Shown here piece by piece: positions 12,101 to 24,456 of a stretch of DNA of 64,000 nucleotides (positions within the stretch are counted from its first letter, which is position 1; each line of letters begins with the position of its first letter). Origin of the DNA: Plecoglossus altivelis (taxonomy: Eukaryota; Chordata; Actinopteri; Osmeriformes; Plecoglossidae); the NCBI GenBank assembly GCA_036571765.1, contig BROE01000028.1, positions 1,004,479-1,068,478 of the forward strand. The letters run 5' to 3'. Below the pieces are notes generated by a model that made no database searches, was not told the origin of the DNA, and was given only the letters and a program-made list of their open reading frames with translations. The position numbers and the translations under genes were made by a program.

Positions 12101-13768
12101 AACCAAACTCTTGTCTGTTTCTGCCTGCAGCAGCTTTGTTTAGCAAATGCAGTTGGAGGGCGTGGCAGTTGGAGGGCGTGGCAGTTGGAGGGCGTGGCAG
12201 CTGGGGCAGGTAGGACAGGACAAAGGAACAAGTTGCACAGTCTGACCTCAAGGTAGAACTTGTGTGGGCCTGTGTGGAGTACTAATAGACCTCTTTCTGC
12301 TAACTACGCAGGAGGGGGGGCAGGGGGAGGGCGGGGGAAGGACGGGGGGAGGCAGGGAGGTTTCCAGAAGTACAGATGAGGTTTTTGGAGGCGTGAGGTT
12401 TGCTCGGTGTGTGGAAGGGCTTGTGTCACGAGGTAAAGATAGCTGAGGATGTGGTGATGTGTGCGGTGTTTTTTCTCAGTGCTCTGGAGTTACATGTCGA
12501 ATGCGGATGGAACAAAGATGGCCACCTCTCTGAAGAGTCTTAGCCATCCTCCTCCCTCTCTCTCTCCATCTTTCTCCTCCCTCTCTGTCCATCTCCCTTC
12601 TCCCTCCTCCCTCTCTATTCATCTCCCTCCTCCCTCTCTGTCCATCTCCCTTCTCCCTCCCCATCTCCCTCCAGCTCCCACCCCCCCTCTTTCCATCTCC
12701 TTCCTCCCTCTATCCATCGCACTTCTCCCTCTCAATCCATCGCCCTCTTCCCTCCGTCCCTCTCGCTCCATCTCCCTTCATCTCCCTTCCCCCTCTCTCC
12801 TCCCTTTCTATCCATCTCCCTCTATCCATCTCCCTCCTTCCTCTCTCTCTCCATCTTACTCCTCCCTCCATGGCTACCTCACCCTCCCTCTCCATGACTC
12901 TCTTGTCCCTTCCCTCCTCCACCAGATAAACACCTTGTTCCACGTCTGAATTCACAGAACCAACGTACAGCATCTCTGACAAAACTGTGTGCTTAAAGGC
13001 ACAGGTCACCAATAAATACCCACTGTCATTATTTTACCTACATGTTGATAGTCCACAAAATGTAAATCAACATGGTATGTTATTGTTTTCTCTTAAATTT
13101 ACTTTGTTTAAAAGCAACTAAAAAAGTGAATTCCACAAAGATATTATATATTATAATATTATTGAAGAACAAAATGTTATGTCTTCGATTACCATACCTG
13201 TAAATGTGACTTAACATATTTACACAAAGTTCTGTTAGTTATGGATTATAGGAGAGAGTTCCCTCCCTTGACAGTAAAACAGTTGATCTGTAATCCTAAA
13301 CTAAGCTGTTGATATCATACCACAGATATCTGCAATCTCAATCATCTTACTCTTGGAGTGTCTGTTTAGTGTTTAAAACCTTAACAGTGACTAAAGATTG
13401 TTATTATCACCAAACTACTTAGAAACCTTGCTACAATGCACTCTCCTCCTCTGTGGATAACGTCAGGGTGAGGACTGTGGGAGAAGCACCTACCACTCCA
13501 GTCCTGCACGGTTCAGATCATCCCACCAGCAGTCAGAGGGTTCCCCCAGTCCCCAGGGTGCTGGCTGACACTCGAAGCTCCACAGTCGGTCGGAGCCTTC
13601 GGCCTGGCTGAAGTAGCTCCGGGCCGCCACCAGCAGCTCTCCGTGGGGGCACTGGAAGTTGAAGCCCCCACGGAAGGTGTTGACCCAGCCCATGTCGTGA
13701 AGGTCCTCGGGCCGAGCCAGAACCGCGACAGCCAGAGGCAGAACCCAGAACAGGAGAGGGGAATTCAT
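9190..13768 (-). CDS. dpt: Dermatopontin (extracellular matrix protein), complete, 4 exons
   Basis: Dermatopontin is a small secreted tyrosine-rich matrix protein that binds decorin and TGF-beta and promotes collagen fibril assembly. Coding exons are 13494-13768, 9663-9788, 9395-9502 and 9190-9256. All junctions are GT-AG and in phase, giving 191 residues (human 201). A hydrophobic signal peptide (MNSPLLFWVLPLAVAVLA) opens the protein. Family hallmarks follow: DMGWVNTFRGGFNFQCPHGE, SDCWWDDLNRAGLEW, NGLVAGIESKYFDAVLDREW, RFYCCRYARRCPYSCW and the C-terminal DRQWKYILCRMTDFDCDFENL-type end. The cysteines and the repeated D-R-x-W motifs are kept. Intron 1 is large (3.7 kb) and holds a 1-kb minisatellite. 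The acceptor of exon 2 has a (CTC)n pyrimidine tract expanded to over 100 bp. Confidence 0.96.
10725..11705. repeat. Minisatellite of 15-16-bp unit (gaggttagactagca) in DPT intron 1
   Basis: About 60 tandem units of gaggttagactagca and variants (gggctagca, gagctaaca, gagttagca). Towards the right end the variants recur in a fixed order, giving a higher-order period of about 45-60 bp. The minus-strand open frame across it (SLTSA/SLTSV repeats) follows from the period and is not a gene. Confidence 0.93.
12305..12360 (+). other. G-quadruplex-capable G-rich run
   Basis: At least five runs of three or more G separated by 1-6 bases occur within about 50 bp on the plus strand, which is the non-template strand for nothing known and the template for DPT transcription. 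Confidence 0.5.
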
Positions 13769-13846
13769 CCCGGATCAGAACCACGTCTCCAACTGATCAG
13801 GGTTCGCGCACACACACACTCTCGTCCTCACTGCTGCTGCTGACAG

Positions 13847-13861
13847 ACCATTTATGGGCCA
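13847..13861 (-). promoter_or_regulatory. Candidate TATA-like element of DPT
   Basis: On the minus strand the sequence ggcccataaatggtc lies about 85 bp upstream of the DPT ATG. CATAAA is a weak TATA variant at a distance that would allow a 50-60-nt 5' UTR. Evidence is positional only. Confidence 0.3.
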
Positions 13862-14131
13862 GATGTTTGCAATCCATGTCCAGAAGTGATCTGTGTATTG
13901 CAGCCAGGAGGACGAGAGTGGTTAGGAACAAACGTTGAGGCCTTTCTTAAGGTGGACTGTGAGGAAGCAGCAGCTTTGTGTCAGTAAGGAAGTGAGACAG
14001 AACACCTTAAATGACCATAACCTGCAGTTCTCTCACAGATGAGGGAAGTTTTGTTAGACTAGTTTGTTGTAATTTAAATATTTGTGTTATTCTTCACATG
14101 GGATTATTTTTCCATCATTAGCGATGGTCCA

Positions 14132-14395
14132 TCATTGTTTCAACTGCTGTCTTAAGGCTTTTTCAAAACCTGTTTCTAATGCTAGCGGGCATAACTGGCT
14201 ATCCTTCAAAGACAGGAGTTGTTTAAAAAGCATCTCAATTAGAGCGGGTTCAACTCTTTTAGACAAAAGTTCTCTTCTAACTGGAGACAAACACAGCTGT
14301 GAAGCCAGTATGTTGTCTAAAAAATAATATATATTTTTTCCAGATTGATTGTGTAAATTACAGTAACAGCTAGTGAGCTCATATGCATTTCCCAT
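14132..14395 (-). CDS. Unassigned short open frame, possible terminal exon or pseudogene fragment
   Basis: This 87-codon minus-strand frame has ordinary, non-repetitive amino-acid composition. Its C-terminal part reads as a plausible amphipathic helix region: LSPVRRELLSKRVEP, then ALIEMLFKQLLSLKDSQLC, then ETGFEKALRQQLKQ and stop. A pyrimidine-rich ttattttttag just upstream of the DNILAS segment (near 14328) could be a splice acceptor, making it a last exon of about 190 bp. No upstream exon was found, and it does not belong to DPT. I do not recognise the family. It could equally be a chance frame. Confidence 0.22.
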   Translation of the reverse strand: MGNAYELTSCYCNLHNQSGKNIYYFLDNILASQLCLSPVRRELLSKRVEPALIEMLFKQLLSLKDSQLCPLALETGFEKALRQQLKQ

Positions 14396-16033
14396 ATCTT
14401 CCTGTTCTTCAAACCAAGAACCTCATGATGCTTACACATGCTGGTGACTCCACAGTTTAAAAATAGGATGGTGTTCTGATGTTCTGTCATGAACCAGCAG
14501 TTTCTAATCTGCAGGGAGGGCTTACTGGAGAGGGTGGAGGAAGGAGAGCGACTGGGAGGAAGGGGGGGTGAGGGAGGAGGGGTGAGCGGAGGAGGGAGGA
14601 GGGGTGAAGGGATGAAGGAGGGGTGAGGGGGTGAAGGAGGAGGGGATGAGGAAGGAGGGGTGAGGGGGTGAAGGAGGAAGGGTGAGCGGAGGAGGGAGGA
14701 GGGGTAAGGGGATGAAGGAGGAGGGGTGAGGGAGTGAAGGAGGAGGGGAGGAGGGGGTGAACGAGGAGAGGTGAGGGGGTGAAGGAGGAGGGGAGGAGGG
14801 AGGAGGGGGTGGAGATGAGCAACACAAATGTCCCCATCAGATCCTTCTAAGCAGAGACGTTAGTCACCCCCTCACCAGCAGGGGGCAGATGGTTCAGGTG
14901 GGGTGAGATGCTGGTGAATGATCAATCTGCTTAAAGTCTCAGTAATAAACCTTCTATTAACCCTGACAGGAACTGTCATATCTCTGCTCTCACATTCAAA
15001 CATTAACTTGCCTTATCAAGCACCAGAAGAGGAATTCAGTAACCTGCGGCGGCGACATGAATCGCTGATGTGAGGAGGTTTGTTCCAGAACCTCAACTCG
15101 ATGACATGCTCTGATTGGTTCAAAACGGCACTTTGTTCCTTACCACAAAGAAGACATGAAGGGTTGCGCAAGTCGTCCCAGATCCTTTCCTGATTGGTGC
15201 GTCGGTCGGGATATCAGTCGCTTCCGCAGCGCTTGTTGGCGAGGAGACGTTTCAAAGGTCGTCCGGTCATCCAATCCGAGACCTGACCTCTGTGCCACAG
15301 CTCAAGACAGGCGCCACTAAACCCCGCCCAGCGTGGAACGTAGCAGGACGTTGTTTCTCCAGGTGTGCGAGAGAACGCAGGTGATGCAGCGGCGAAGATG
15401 TCACAGAGGCCGTGAGCGCTGACGTCTCTCTCGCTGACGTCGTGTTTCTGTATACAGACACAAAGGTTGGTGGAGGCAGAGGGATGCATGTCCTGATTCA
15501 CCTCCAGAGAGATCAGAACTGACAGAAGAGCTGTCCACTGTCACTTTTCTATTAAAGGGGGAGGGAAAGGAAAGAGAGAGAGAGTGTGCAGGGGGAGTGT
15601 GTGTGTGTGTGTGGAGGGGGAGTGTGTGTGTGTGTGGAGGGGGAGTGTGTGTGTGTGTGTGTGTCGGGTGTGCGCTGGGACGGGGGTTAGTAAGATGTGT
15701 GATGTAGGTGTTGTGTGTGCGAGGCGGGACGTGTTGTGGTGTGTCATGTACTCCGCTGGTGGTGGAGGGGCGACGTGTGCTGTGTCTGTCGTGTGTAGGG
15801 AGGCGCCGGGTGTAGCTGTGCCTGTGTGTGTGTATGTGGAGGGGAGGGTCGCTCGTGTGTTGTGTTTGTGTGGAGCAGTGTGTAATGGTGTGGCAGGGGG
15901 GATGTGCCCACCCACAGACCCACTTACACACACACACACCACAATACACAGCCCCCACGATAGATAGATGAGAAAGGGAGCTGAGTGTGTGGAGGGGGAG
16001 TGTGTGTGTGTGTGTGGTGTGTGAGGGGCAGGG

Positions 16034-16092
<59 letters not shown>

Positions 16093-16587
16093 TCGTAGGT
16101 GGAGGGGGAGTGTGTGTGATGTGAGCTGGTGTGTGTGCGTACGCACTACGAAAACGCTATGATAGTGTGGAGGGGGAGTAGATGTGGTAGGGTGATGAAA
16201 GGTGTAGATGTTGTGTGATGTGTGAAATGGTGTAGAGAGAGAAATGTACAAAGTAGAATTGAATTGAAAGCTCCTCATCTGCAAAACGTTCGACCAGGAA
16301 GGAAACAAATATGTTTTGTTTCTCATCCTCTCTGTCTTTGATCCTGTTTAAGACAGACAGCCTCCAAGGCTCCTGAAATAACTACCACGTCCAGGAATAG
16401 TCCGCAGCAAGGACTTCCACTAAAGTTTAAATGGGGCAGAGCAGAATGGACGTATTTATAGACATTATCTGCTATTTCAAAAGGTCTATTTAGGGCAGGG
16501 ATGTTGGCATCTTTGCCTGTGCGAGGTATCAACATGAACAGTTGGTGTCCAGCTCTGATGCGATTCGAACAGCAACACAGAGACTGA

Positions 16588-16805
16588 TGGTGTTGGAACA
16601 GTTTGGACAGTTTGTATTGTTTGTATCTTGTTTAGTTAATGTATAGGAAAATTGTTATATTATTTTAAATTGATTGTTGTTTGCCTGTACTGTTGTATGT
16701 CTGTAGTTATGTAGCACCGTGGCTCTGTGAGGCACGACATTTGGTTCCACTGTATGCACCCGCATGTAGCGGAATGACAATAAAGCACAACTTGAACTTG
16801 AACTT
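16588..16805 (+). mobile_element. 5'-truncated non-LTR retrotransposon (fish LINE 3' end) with target-site duplication
   Basis: The 218-bp insert ends with gcggaatgacaataaagc followed by a short tandem (cttgaa)n tail, an arrangement typical of L2-type fish LINE 3' ends. An identical 21-bp segment (beginning gaacagcaacac, ending gagactga) occurs at 16567-16587 and 16806-16826, flanking the insert as a target-site duplication. No coding remnant is left. Family assignment (L2/Maui-like) is from memory of such 3' ends; insertion by target-primed reverse transcription is inferred from the duplication and tail. Confidence 0.75.
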
Positions 16806-16864
16806 GAACAGCAACACAGAGACTGACGACTGCTGTAATATCTTGGTGTTAATTCGCTGGTCAC

Positions 16865-17065
16865 CCCAAGTTTGCGGTTGATCCACCAAGTTTGTAGTTG
16901 ATCCACCAAGTTTGAGGTTGAACCACCAAGTTTGAGGTTGAACCACCAAGTTTGAAGTTGATCCACCAATTTGAGGTTGAACCACCAAGTTTGAAGTTGA
17001 TCCACCAAGTTTGAGGTCGAACCACCAAGTTTGAGGTCGAACCACCAAGTTTGAAGTTGAACCAC
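16865..17065. repeat. Minisatellite, 20-21-bp unit (ttgaaccaccaagtttgagg)
   Basis: About ten tandem units with gaggttgaa, gaagttgat and gaggtcgaa variants. It begins about 40 bp right of the LINE target-site duplication. Confidence 0.9.
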
Positions 17066-18539
17066 AAGGCCCTTGTACAGCATGTGAGAGGAGCGGCAGG
17101 TTGGTGAAGACAAGATGCACAGTTGAAGGTGCATTCAGCAACCTCGGATCAAACACGTCCCAGAAAGCACATCTGCTAGTGGTTATGGCCCCGCCCCTTC
17201 GAGTGGAGGTCATGACCCCAGGGTTAAAGACACCCCATTGGTTACCCAGAACCCCCTGTTTTAAGAAGCCCCCGCAGAGAATGGCTGCATCCCAATAACC
17301 AGGCTAGCATATTATTTAGCATGCCTGAAAAATATTTGTCCCAACCTAAATATTTTTCCAGTTTTTAAAATAGATTCTCAGTGTTCTTGTATTAACATGA
17401 AATATAATTCCATTTAGTTTTTATCGCTTGTGTAAAAGGATATTGGTCTAATTTCTTTCCTCGGTCAGTCAGCGTTTCTGTCCTGCCCCAGTCCTCCACT
17501 ACTACACTCAGCCAAACACACATTAAAATAACAAAACCATTGATAACGATCCGATAACAAGTCCATCAGCGACTGTGCTCCCCTGGTTCCAGGGTAACAA
17601 TGAGACCGTTGTGTTCTAGCCCCGTCATAACTGCCTCTCCAGTGACGAGGCAGGTGAGTGTTCGGATCCCTATTGGCCATATATTATATCTGTCTCTGTG
17701 AATGTATCCCATCCAGAGGAATGACTGCATAGCGAACCGTCGTCCTGACTGCGGTATGTATCTTCTTAGATTCTGATCTCACCCACCAGGGCCGGTCACC
17801 CCCTCCCCTCTCCCTCCCACCCACATGTCCAGTCACCAAATGACCCCTTCACTCCCCCCCCAACAGGGTCTGATTCACCTACTCCATCCCCCCACAGGTC
17901 CCTCTCACCCAGCCCTCTCCCACCACCTTCCCCCTACTTCCATCATGGGTCTCTTCTGTTCTGTCTACCCAGCCTGTTCCCCCTCCCCCCTTCACCCACC
18001 CCCCACAGGGTCCTCGCCACACTCCCCCTCCCCATCCACCCACAGGTCCTTGTCACCACCCCGCTTGTGCACCCTCCTCCACTCTTCCTCTACTATGTCG
18101 TCCTCTTGCACTCCTCTTCTATCGCCATCCCCCTTCTGCCACAGGTTCCTCTCAACCCTCTCCTCCCACCAATTCGCCCATCAGGCCTGTCACCCTCCTA
18201 CACCATCCCCTTCGGGGAGAGAAGCACCAGGCAAGGTTTGTTGTTGGAAAATAACGAATCAAAATAAACCCCCTCGTCATCTTGTTTCTTCGTTTTTCCC
18301 CACCCCGTTCAGAGTTATCTCTCCCCCGCCAACCCCCATCCACACCACACTCTCTTCCATAACGGGTAAGAAAAATGTCCCCAATGTTTTGTTTCCTATT
18401 TAAATCTTCTTATGACTTGTTCCATAGATGGTGGAACGATATGCAATGCTGGTATTAGTAAGCCACATGAAGTTCTACTCAGGGAGGAACTATTGACAAC
18501 CAGTATCCTATATAGCCCACACATGAGATGTGTGTGTGT

Positions 18540-18579
<40 letters not shown>

Positions 18580-21227
18580 TTAATGTGTCAAAGTGTGTAG
18601 TTAATAGTGCTGAACATTCACCCATTTCAAACCCTCTAAAAACATGACCTACATTGCGCCATTCTCATTTTGATGCTTATTTTATGCCTGTCTCAGAGGC
18701 AATAGCTTCAAAACCAGAGATATTTCTGGTACAGTCCAACATCAGCATGCTTGGAGGAAATCTATAACTTATGTCACACATGTTCGACATTAGGCAATCA
18801 CATGGACAGTTGCTGAATCTTATGAAACAAATCTTTGTACTTTGGACTCTAAAGGAAGTGATAGTCGAAACAGAAGGGATGAATGGTAGAAATAGTTAAA
18901 GTTCCAGTTCACTTGGAGATAAAAAGACGACACTGTGTTTGGTAAAACTCGGACAAAAACAATGTAAAAAAACAAACAAACCTGTCTGTCTTTGTGAGCA
19001 TTTGCACAGAAACCTCTTGCTATGATACCACTATCACAGCTAATACTATATCAGCAATCGCAGGGTTAAAAATACACCTGCTTTATTGTCCTCCAGCGTA
19101 CAGAACACTGAGGTTAGCGACCTCTAAGGAGTAGATCATAAAACCACTCTGGAGATGATCCAACATCACTCCACCCAGAGTATCTCCAAACACGGAAGGC
19201 TTCCTAACGCCAGTTTCGTGCTGGTCGTGGGGCCCTAACTACGTTTGTCAAATCAGCATTTCATCCAGTCCAGACACAATGAGGTCAGCGTAAACTACTG
19301 ATCCTTCTACTACTGAACACTTATACATGGCTGGCTGGGTTCCCCTTATCCAACAACACGGCATTCCACTGCCCGGTGTTACGCAACCACTGCAGCAAGG
19401 ATGGTCGTCTTTCCTCTTGGACCATAGAGGCTTAATTGGGCTTCACTGATGAAATCAGGAGTCCAGCCAAAAGGGCACCGTCCGCAGGAACGTCTAAGAA
19501 AGGATGAGGTCGCCCTCTAGGATGATGTCTCATTAGTTCGATGCTTCACGCCTTCTTGGACGATGTTTCCGAGGGTTTGGCCGCGCTGTTAGGAAACTGG
19601 TGAGGAGTTGCACGAGATAGGTAGAACTGCTGGAGAACAAGAGGGAGAGGAAGAGGGAGAGAAGAGAGAGAGAGAGGGAGGGAGGAGGGAGGGAGGGAGG
19701 GGAGACAGGGAGGGAGGGGAGAGAGAGAGGGAGGGGAGACAGGGAGAGGGAGAGGAGGGATTAGGGAGAGAAGAGAGAGAGAGAGAGGGAGGGGAGACAG
19801 GGAGAGGGAGAGAAAGAGGGAGAGAACGAGAGAGTGTTAGAGAGTGAGTGTTAGAGAGAGTGTGAAAGAGAAAGTGAGTGTTATAGGTATGTGAGAGAGA
19901 GTGTGAGATAGACAGAGAGAGAGAGAGCATGAGAGAGCATGAGAGAGAGAGCGAGAGAGAGTGAGAGAGTGAGAGATAGTGTGAACGAGAGCATGAGAGA
20001 GTGAGAGAGAGAGCATGAGCGAGAGAGAGTGAGAGAGAGAGCATGAGCGAGAGAGAGTGAGAGAGAGAGCATGAGCATGAGAGAGTGAGAGAGAGAGCAT
20101 GAGCGAGAGAGAGTGAGAGTGAGAGAGACTGAGAGAGAGTGAGAAAGTGAGAGAGTGATTGCCTGTATAGTGATCCCGCTCTTAGTGTTTCAGATCACTG
20201 CTCTTTATTGATGCCACGACTGTTCCCTTCAGAAGCCAAGGTTATCTGGACATTAAGGATATGAATGTTGCAGTCCAAGGTCGAGTGACACAGTCGATCT
20301 CGCTGTTTCACCGACTGAGAAAAAAAAAAATCAATGTCGCCGTGACGACGACGTGTTCCTTAACATCACCGCCCTGAGACAAGCCGAGGGCAAATTAGGC
20401 AGATTAGGGCATTAACACTCCTAACAGTGTGTGTGCCTGTCCTGTCCTGTCACTACCTCAGGGCAGTGAGCAGCAGGTTTCACTGTGCTGAGCGTCTGGT
20501 GTTTAGCCAGCTGGATCGGGAGAGAGGCTTCTCCTTTCATTCATACAACACAGAAGTGACATTCAATATTTGTCAGACTTCAAGCCAACATCCCAGTCGT
20601 CTGGCTTGTGGTCGGGAAAGTTGTCAGCTGCTTTCCCTCTTGACTGCTGCTACGACACGCGCTCACTTTCTACTCCAGAACATTTGAATACTACACCATC
20701 CACTCACCTGGTGAGCTCTGATCTCCACCAATCAGCAGGTTTCGTCTGAAAGCACGGAGGCGTGGCCTTTTTTCAAATCACGACCAATCAGCTGAAGCCG
20801 AGTGTGGGCAGGGCTGTGTTGACCTTGGCTCCAGAGAGGATGTGCAGGAACCAAAAACACATTCCTGCCATCAGAATATCATCTTTGGGTCGTAAAAACA
20901 TTTTGTTTCAGTCAAAAACGTACATTTTCAGGATGTTTGTTACTAAGATTTTGTTAAAATTACCTTTGTTTGTTGCACCACATTTTTCAAGAAGGCTTCA
21001 ACTAAGGGAATGTTGAAACAACATAATAGTAACGTAATCACACAGCTTTGATTCAGTTTTTCCACGTTTGCTGTTACCAAAGTAAATCCTTGGTTTCTAA
21101 AAGCAGATAGATGATGGGGCATGGAAATAGCGTGACGTGTGATTATCAGGAGAAAAAGCAGATATCGATTGTTCTGACGAGCGGTTCTGCCCCGGGGCAG
21201 TGAGGACCTGTGGAGGGTTCACTCTCA

Positions 21228-21832
21228 GCCTACCTGTCTGTCTCTCATGAAGGTACGACTCTACAGGCAGCCTGTCTGTCTCTCATGAAGGTACGACTCT
21301 ACAGGCAGCCTGTCTGTCTCACATGAAGCTACGACTTTGCAGGCATCCTGTCTGTCTCACACGAGGCTACAGGCAGCCTGTCTGTCTCTCATGAAGGTAC
21401 GACTTTACAGGCAGCCTGTCTGTCTCACACGAGGCTACAGGCATCCTGTCTGTCTCTCATGAAGCTACGAGTCTACAGGCAGCCTGTCTGTCTCTCATGA
21501 AGGTACGACTCTACAGGCAGCCTGTCTGTCTCTCATGAGGCTATGACTCTACAGGCAGCCTGTCTGTCTCACACGAGGCTACAGGAATCCTGTCTGTCTC
21601 TCATGAGGCTATGACTCTACAGGCAGCCTGTCTGTCTCTCATGAAGCTACGACTTTACAGGCATCCTGTCTGTCTCTCATGAGGCTACAGGCAGCCTGTC
21701 TGTCTCACACGAGGCTACAGGCATCCTGTCTGTCTCTCGTGAGGCTATGACTCTACAGGCAGCCTGTCTGTCTCTCATGAAGCTACGACTCTACAGGCAT
21801 CCTGTCTGTCTCACATGAGGCTACCTCACGAC
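21228..21832. repeat. Minisatellite with alternating 38-bp and shorter units (ctgtctgtctctcatgaag)
   Basis: Around 18 units containing acaggcagcctgtctgtc followed by tctcatgaaggtacgactct or a shorter cacacgaggct form. The long and short units are interspersed, so the array has expanded in more than one step. Confidence 0.9.
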
Positions 21833-21970
21833 CTGCCAGCAAATCCTTAACTATAGAAAGCGTCCTGATGTCCCAGCTGCCTGCCTCCAGATTGTGACTA
21901 TCTGAAGGGTGTTGTAGGACGTGGAAGAGACGTACCAGTAGCTCATCTTCTGGGCGCACGCCGCTGCACC

Positions 21971-22002
<32 letters not shown>

Positions 22003-24289
22003 CACCAGACTGTTGGAAGCTTCCAGACTTTAGCTCCAGACTCCTCTGAGGTGAAGCTCAGTCTAGTGACCAGCGGCAGGATGTAAAACTGGGGACAACA
22101 TCCCTTCATGTTCCCCAGGATTACACCCTCACCATGGTGCCCCAGGACTGCTGTGTGAAGGTCCTGAGGAGAAACAGCTCAGTTGGGGTGTGTGTTTACG
22201 TGTGTGTGTGTTTACGTGTGTGTGATTACGTGTGTGATTACGTGTGTGATTACGTGTGTGATTACGTGCGTGTGTGTGATTACGTGTGTGTGATTACGTG
22301 TGTGTGTGCAGTGTGGAAAACACCAGCCTTTTCATTTAGTTGTGCTTTGAGTGCTGCTTACTCACCTCAGTGCTAACATGGTTGGACAGGGCCTCTGCCT
22401 CTCTCTCTGGGCTCACACAGTAAGCTGTGACCCCCCCCCACCCCACCCGTCTACGCCCCCACACACACCCCTCTACCCCACACACACCCCTCTACCTCCC
22501 CACACACTGCTCTATCTCCCCCCCACACACCCCTCTACCTCCCCACACACCCCTCTACCTCCCCACACACACCCCTCTACCCCACGACACACCAGAAAAT
22601 GAAAAAATGTGACCAGTGTTTTCCACTTAGAAAGAGATCCTGGTTCCTATTCCAGAGATGGTTCTGGGAAGGTGCTCTCTCAAGAACTCCTCTCAATAAG
22701 AATAGTTCACCAATTTCAGATGATCCTCTCTCCCTCTTACTCTCTCATTTTACTCCCTCCTTCTCACTTTCACTCTCTCTACCCCGCTCTCTCTCTCTCC
22801 CTCTTACTCTCTCACACTTTACTCCCTCTCTTCCTCCCTCTCACTTTCACTCTCTCTACTCCCCCCCCCCTCTATCTCTCTCTCTCTCTCTGTCTCTCAC
22901 TCTCTCTACCCCGCCCCCCCTCTCTCTCTCTCTCTCCCTATGATGTAGTGGTCTGTTTTGAACAGTGGATGTTTACTCAGTGCTGGAAGTGAGTGTGTGA
23001 GAGTGTGTGTCTGTGTGCATGCACGTGTATGATGTGTTTGAGTGTAGTGTACGCGAGGGTGTAGTCAGTGTGTGTGCATGTTTGTGTGCATGCACGTGTG
23101 TGTGTGTGTGTGAGTGTGTGCGTGTGTGTGTGAGTGTGTGTGGACCCAGCCCAGAAACAGCCTCTCTCTGCTCGGCTCGTTTCACAGCTATGCCGTTGTT
23201 GACGCGCTGCTGCGCTGTAGCTGCGCTGTAGCCGCGCCGCATGCCAGATTCCATCCTCGACCTGCTCCGGAATGCAGCACCTCTCGGCAAGCCTGGCAAA
23301 GCCGTGATCTGAGCAAACAAGCGGCCCCTCGGTCCGAATCCCCCCCCCCCGGAGCCACGAGGCACACTCTGAATTACAGTACATCAGACTAAAGAGGGCA
23401 GGTGTGAGTGGAGCTCATTTACCTGTAGACCAGGACCGGGTTGGGGTCACGTTTTCACCTTGTGTAGCTCTGTGGGAGAAAGTGTCTGTGAAGTAAAAAC
23501 ATGATGATGATTCATATAAACAGCAGTTAAAAACTAGAAGCCACGAGGCATGTTAAGTATGCCATCGTTTACATCGTCGGTTTGAACGAAACGGGAATCG
23601 CATTAACGGCTAATAACGGACGCTAACCTGACTGTTTTTGGTGTGCCTCGTCTGACCTCTTCACGGACATGTAGGTCCATACAACAGCAGCGTATTAAAC
23701 CCAGTTCCTGTGTCATTGGTTTATTGATTGATTCCAACAGCAGGACATCAGGTCAACATGGCCTACATACAATGGTCACTAACTGACCGTCTATCATATT
23801 AATCAATGTACACGTTGTAATAACGCCTAACCTTGTTAAATATTAGATCCGTTTCTCTGGTCATCACGGGGAAAAATGCATGTGTGTAATAAATGAGAAA
23901 AACGTGAGTTTGCTGTTACGATTGAAAATTAAAGTATTAAACTTTATTTGGTTTTGAATATTAGATTTGGTATTAGAACAAGAGTTAGCATCAAGTTAGC
24001 ATGCGAGAGAGAATCAACTAAAATCCGTCAGAAAATCGTCGTCACATCATTGTGACTTCACACGACGAAAACTTTCTCAATGAAAGCGTTGTAACAGCGT
24101 TAGAACACAGTGCTTGTAAACTTTACATTCAAATCCATACATGACTGAATTACAGTAGCAACGTGTTTGTTCTCTATGGATCGAGTTAGCCGACACCCCC
24201 ACGGTGAAAACGATTCTTACGCAAAAGAATGAGTGCTTGTGATTTGCTAGATTTCGCCCCCCCTCTCCTCTCGGGTAACTTATTACAGG

Positions 24290-24456
24290 AGTTGACGGGC
24301 GGAGTCACTGCCGTCAGAGATAAATTGTGAGTGGGTACAATAGTCAGAGCCGGGTACAAAACTGTCCTTTTTACAATTTCTGTAGAGGGACCGTAATCGG
24401 TGTACCTAGGACAATACTAGTAAATTAATTTAAAAAGGGAAATTGACAGGAAGAAC
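24290..24456 (+). promoter_or_regulatory. Probable ATP1B1 proximal promoter / 5' UTR
   Basis: Immediately upstream of the ATP1B1 ATG is a GC box (gggcgg, about 24297) and two GGTACA half-sites (24334-24339 and 24353-24358). The second is followed, after four bases, by TGTCCT. This resembles a steroid-receptor element, but the spacer is four rather than three bases, so binding is doubtful. Human ATP1B1 is known to be corticosteroid-responsive. No TATA box at a useful distance was seen. Confidence 0.35.

Larger units (their letters stand above)
9789..13493. other. DPT intron 1 and its repeats
   Basis: The 3.7-kb intron contains, from low to high coordinate, a (GGA)n block at 9790-9900, (TG)n at 10005-10078, unique sequence at about 10.1-10.7 kb, the 15-bp minisatellite at 10725-11705, a short 16-bp triplicate (gttggagggcgtggca type, 12150-12200), a G-rich run at 12305-12360, a CT-rich tract at 12545-12930 and AT-rich unique sequence at 12.95-13.45 kb. 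No further exon was recognised. Confidence 0.75.
13870..24456. other. Intergenic interval between the divergent genes DPT and ATP1B1
   Basis: No exon of a known family was found. Repeats include a GGA-rich minisatellite 14520-14815, a TG-rich tract with a 32-base T run (15570-16160, T run 16048-16079), a LINE fragment 16588-16805, a 20-21-bp array 16865-17065, CCCCACC-rich DNA 17795-18355, (TG)n 18532-18580, a GA tract 19625-20160, the 21.2-21.8-kb minisatellite, (CTGT)n 21970-22002, a gtgattacgt array 22190-22305, CCCCACAC-rich 22430-22590, CT-rich 22725-22940 and TG-rich 22985-23150. The stretches 18.6-19.6, 20.2-21.2 and 23.4-24.4 kb look unique. Confidence 0.7.

Noticed and set aside
15214..15501. 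95-codon minus-strand frame with mixed composition
   Set aside because: No family recognised, no convincing splice sites, and other frames of the same stretch are equally open.
17640..17665. B-box-like gttcggatccc suggesting a tRNA or SINE
   Set aside because: No A box at the right distance and no cloverleaf or tail.
21228..21832. Repeat-spacer appearance like a CRISPR array
   Set aside because: Units are contiguous and of variable length, without unique spacers; this is a eukaryotic minisatellite.
24334..24368. Glucocorticoid response element upstream of ATP1B1
   Set aside because: Half-sites GGTACA and TGTCCT are separated by four rather than three bases; noted in the promoter entry but not called as a site.
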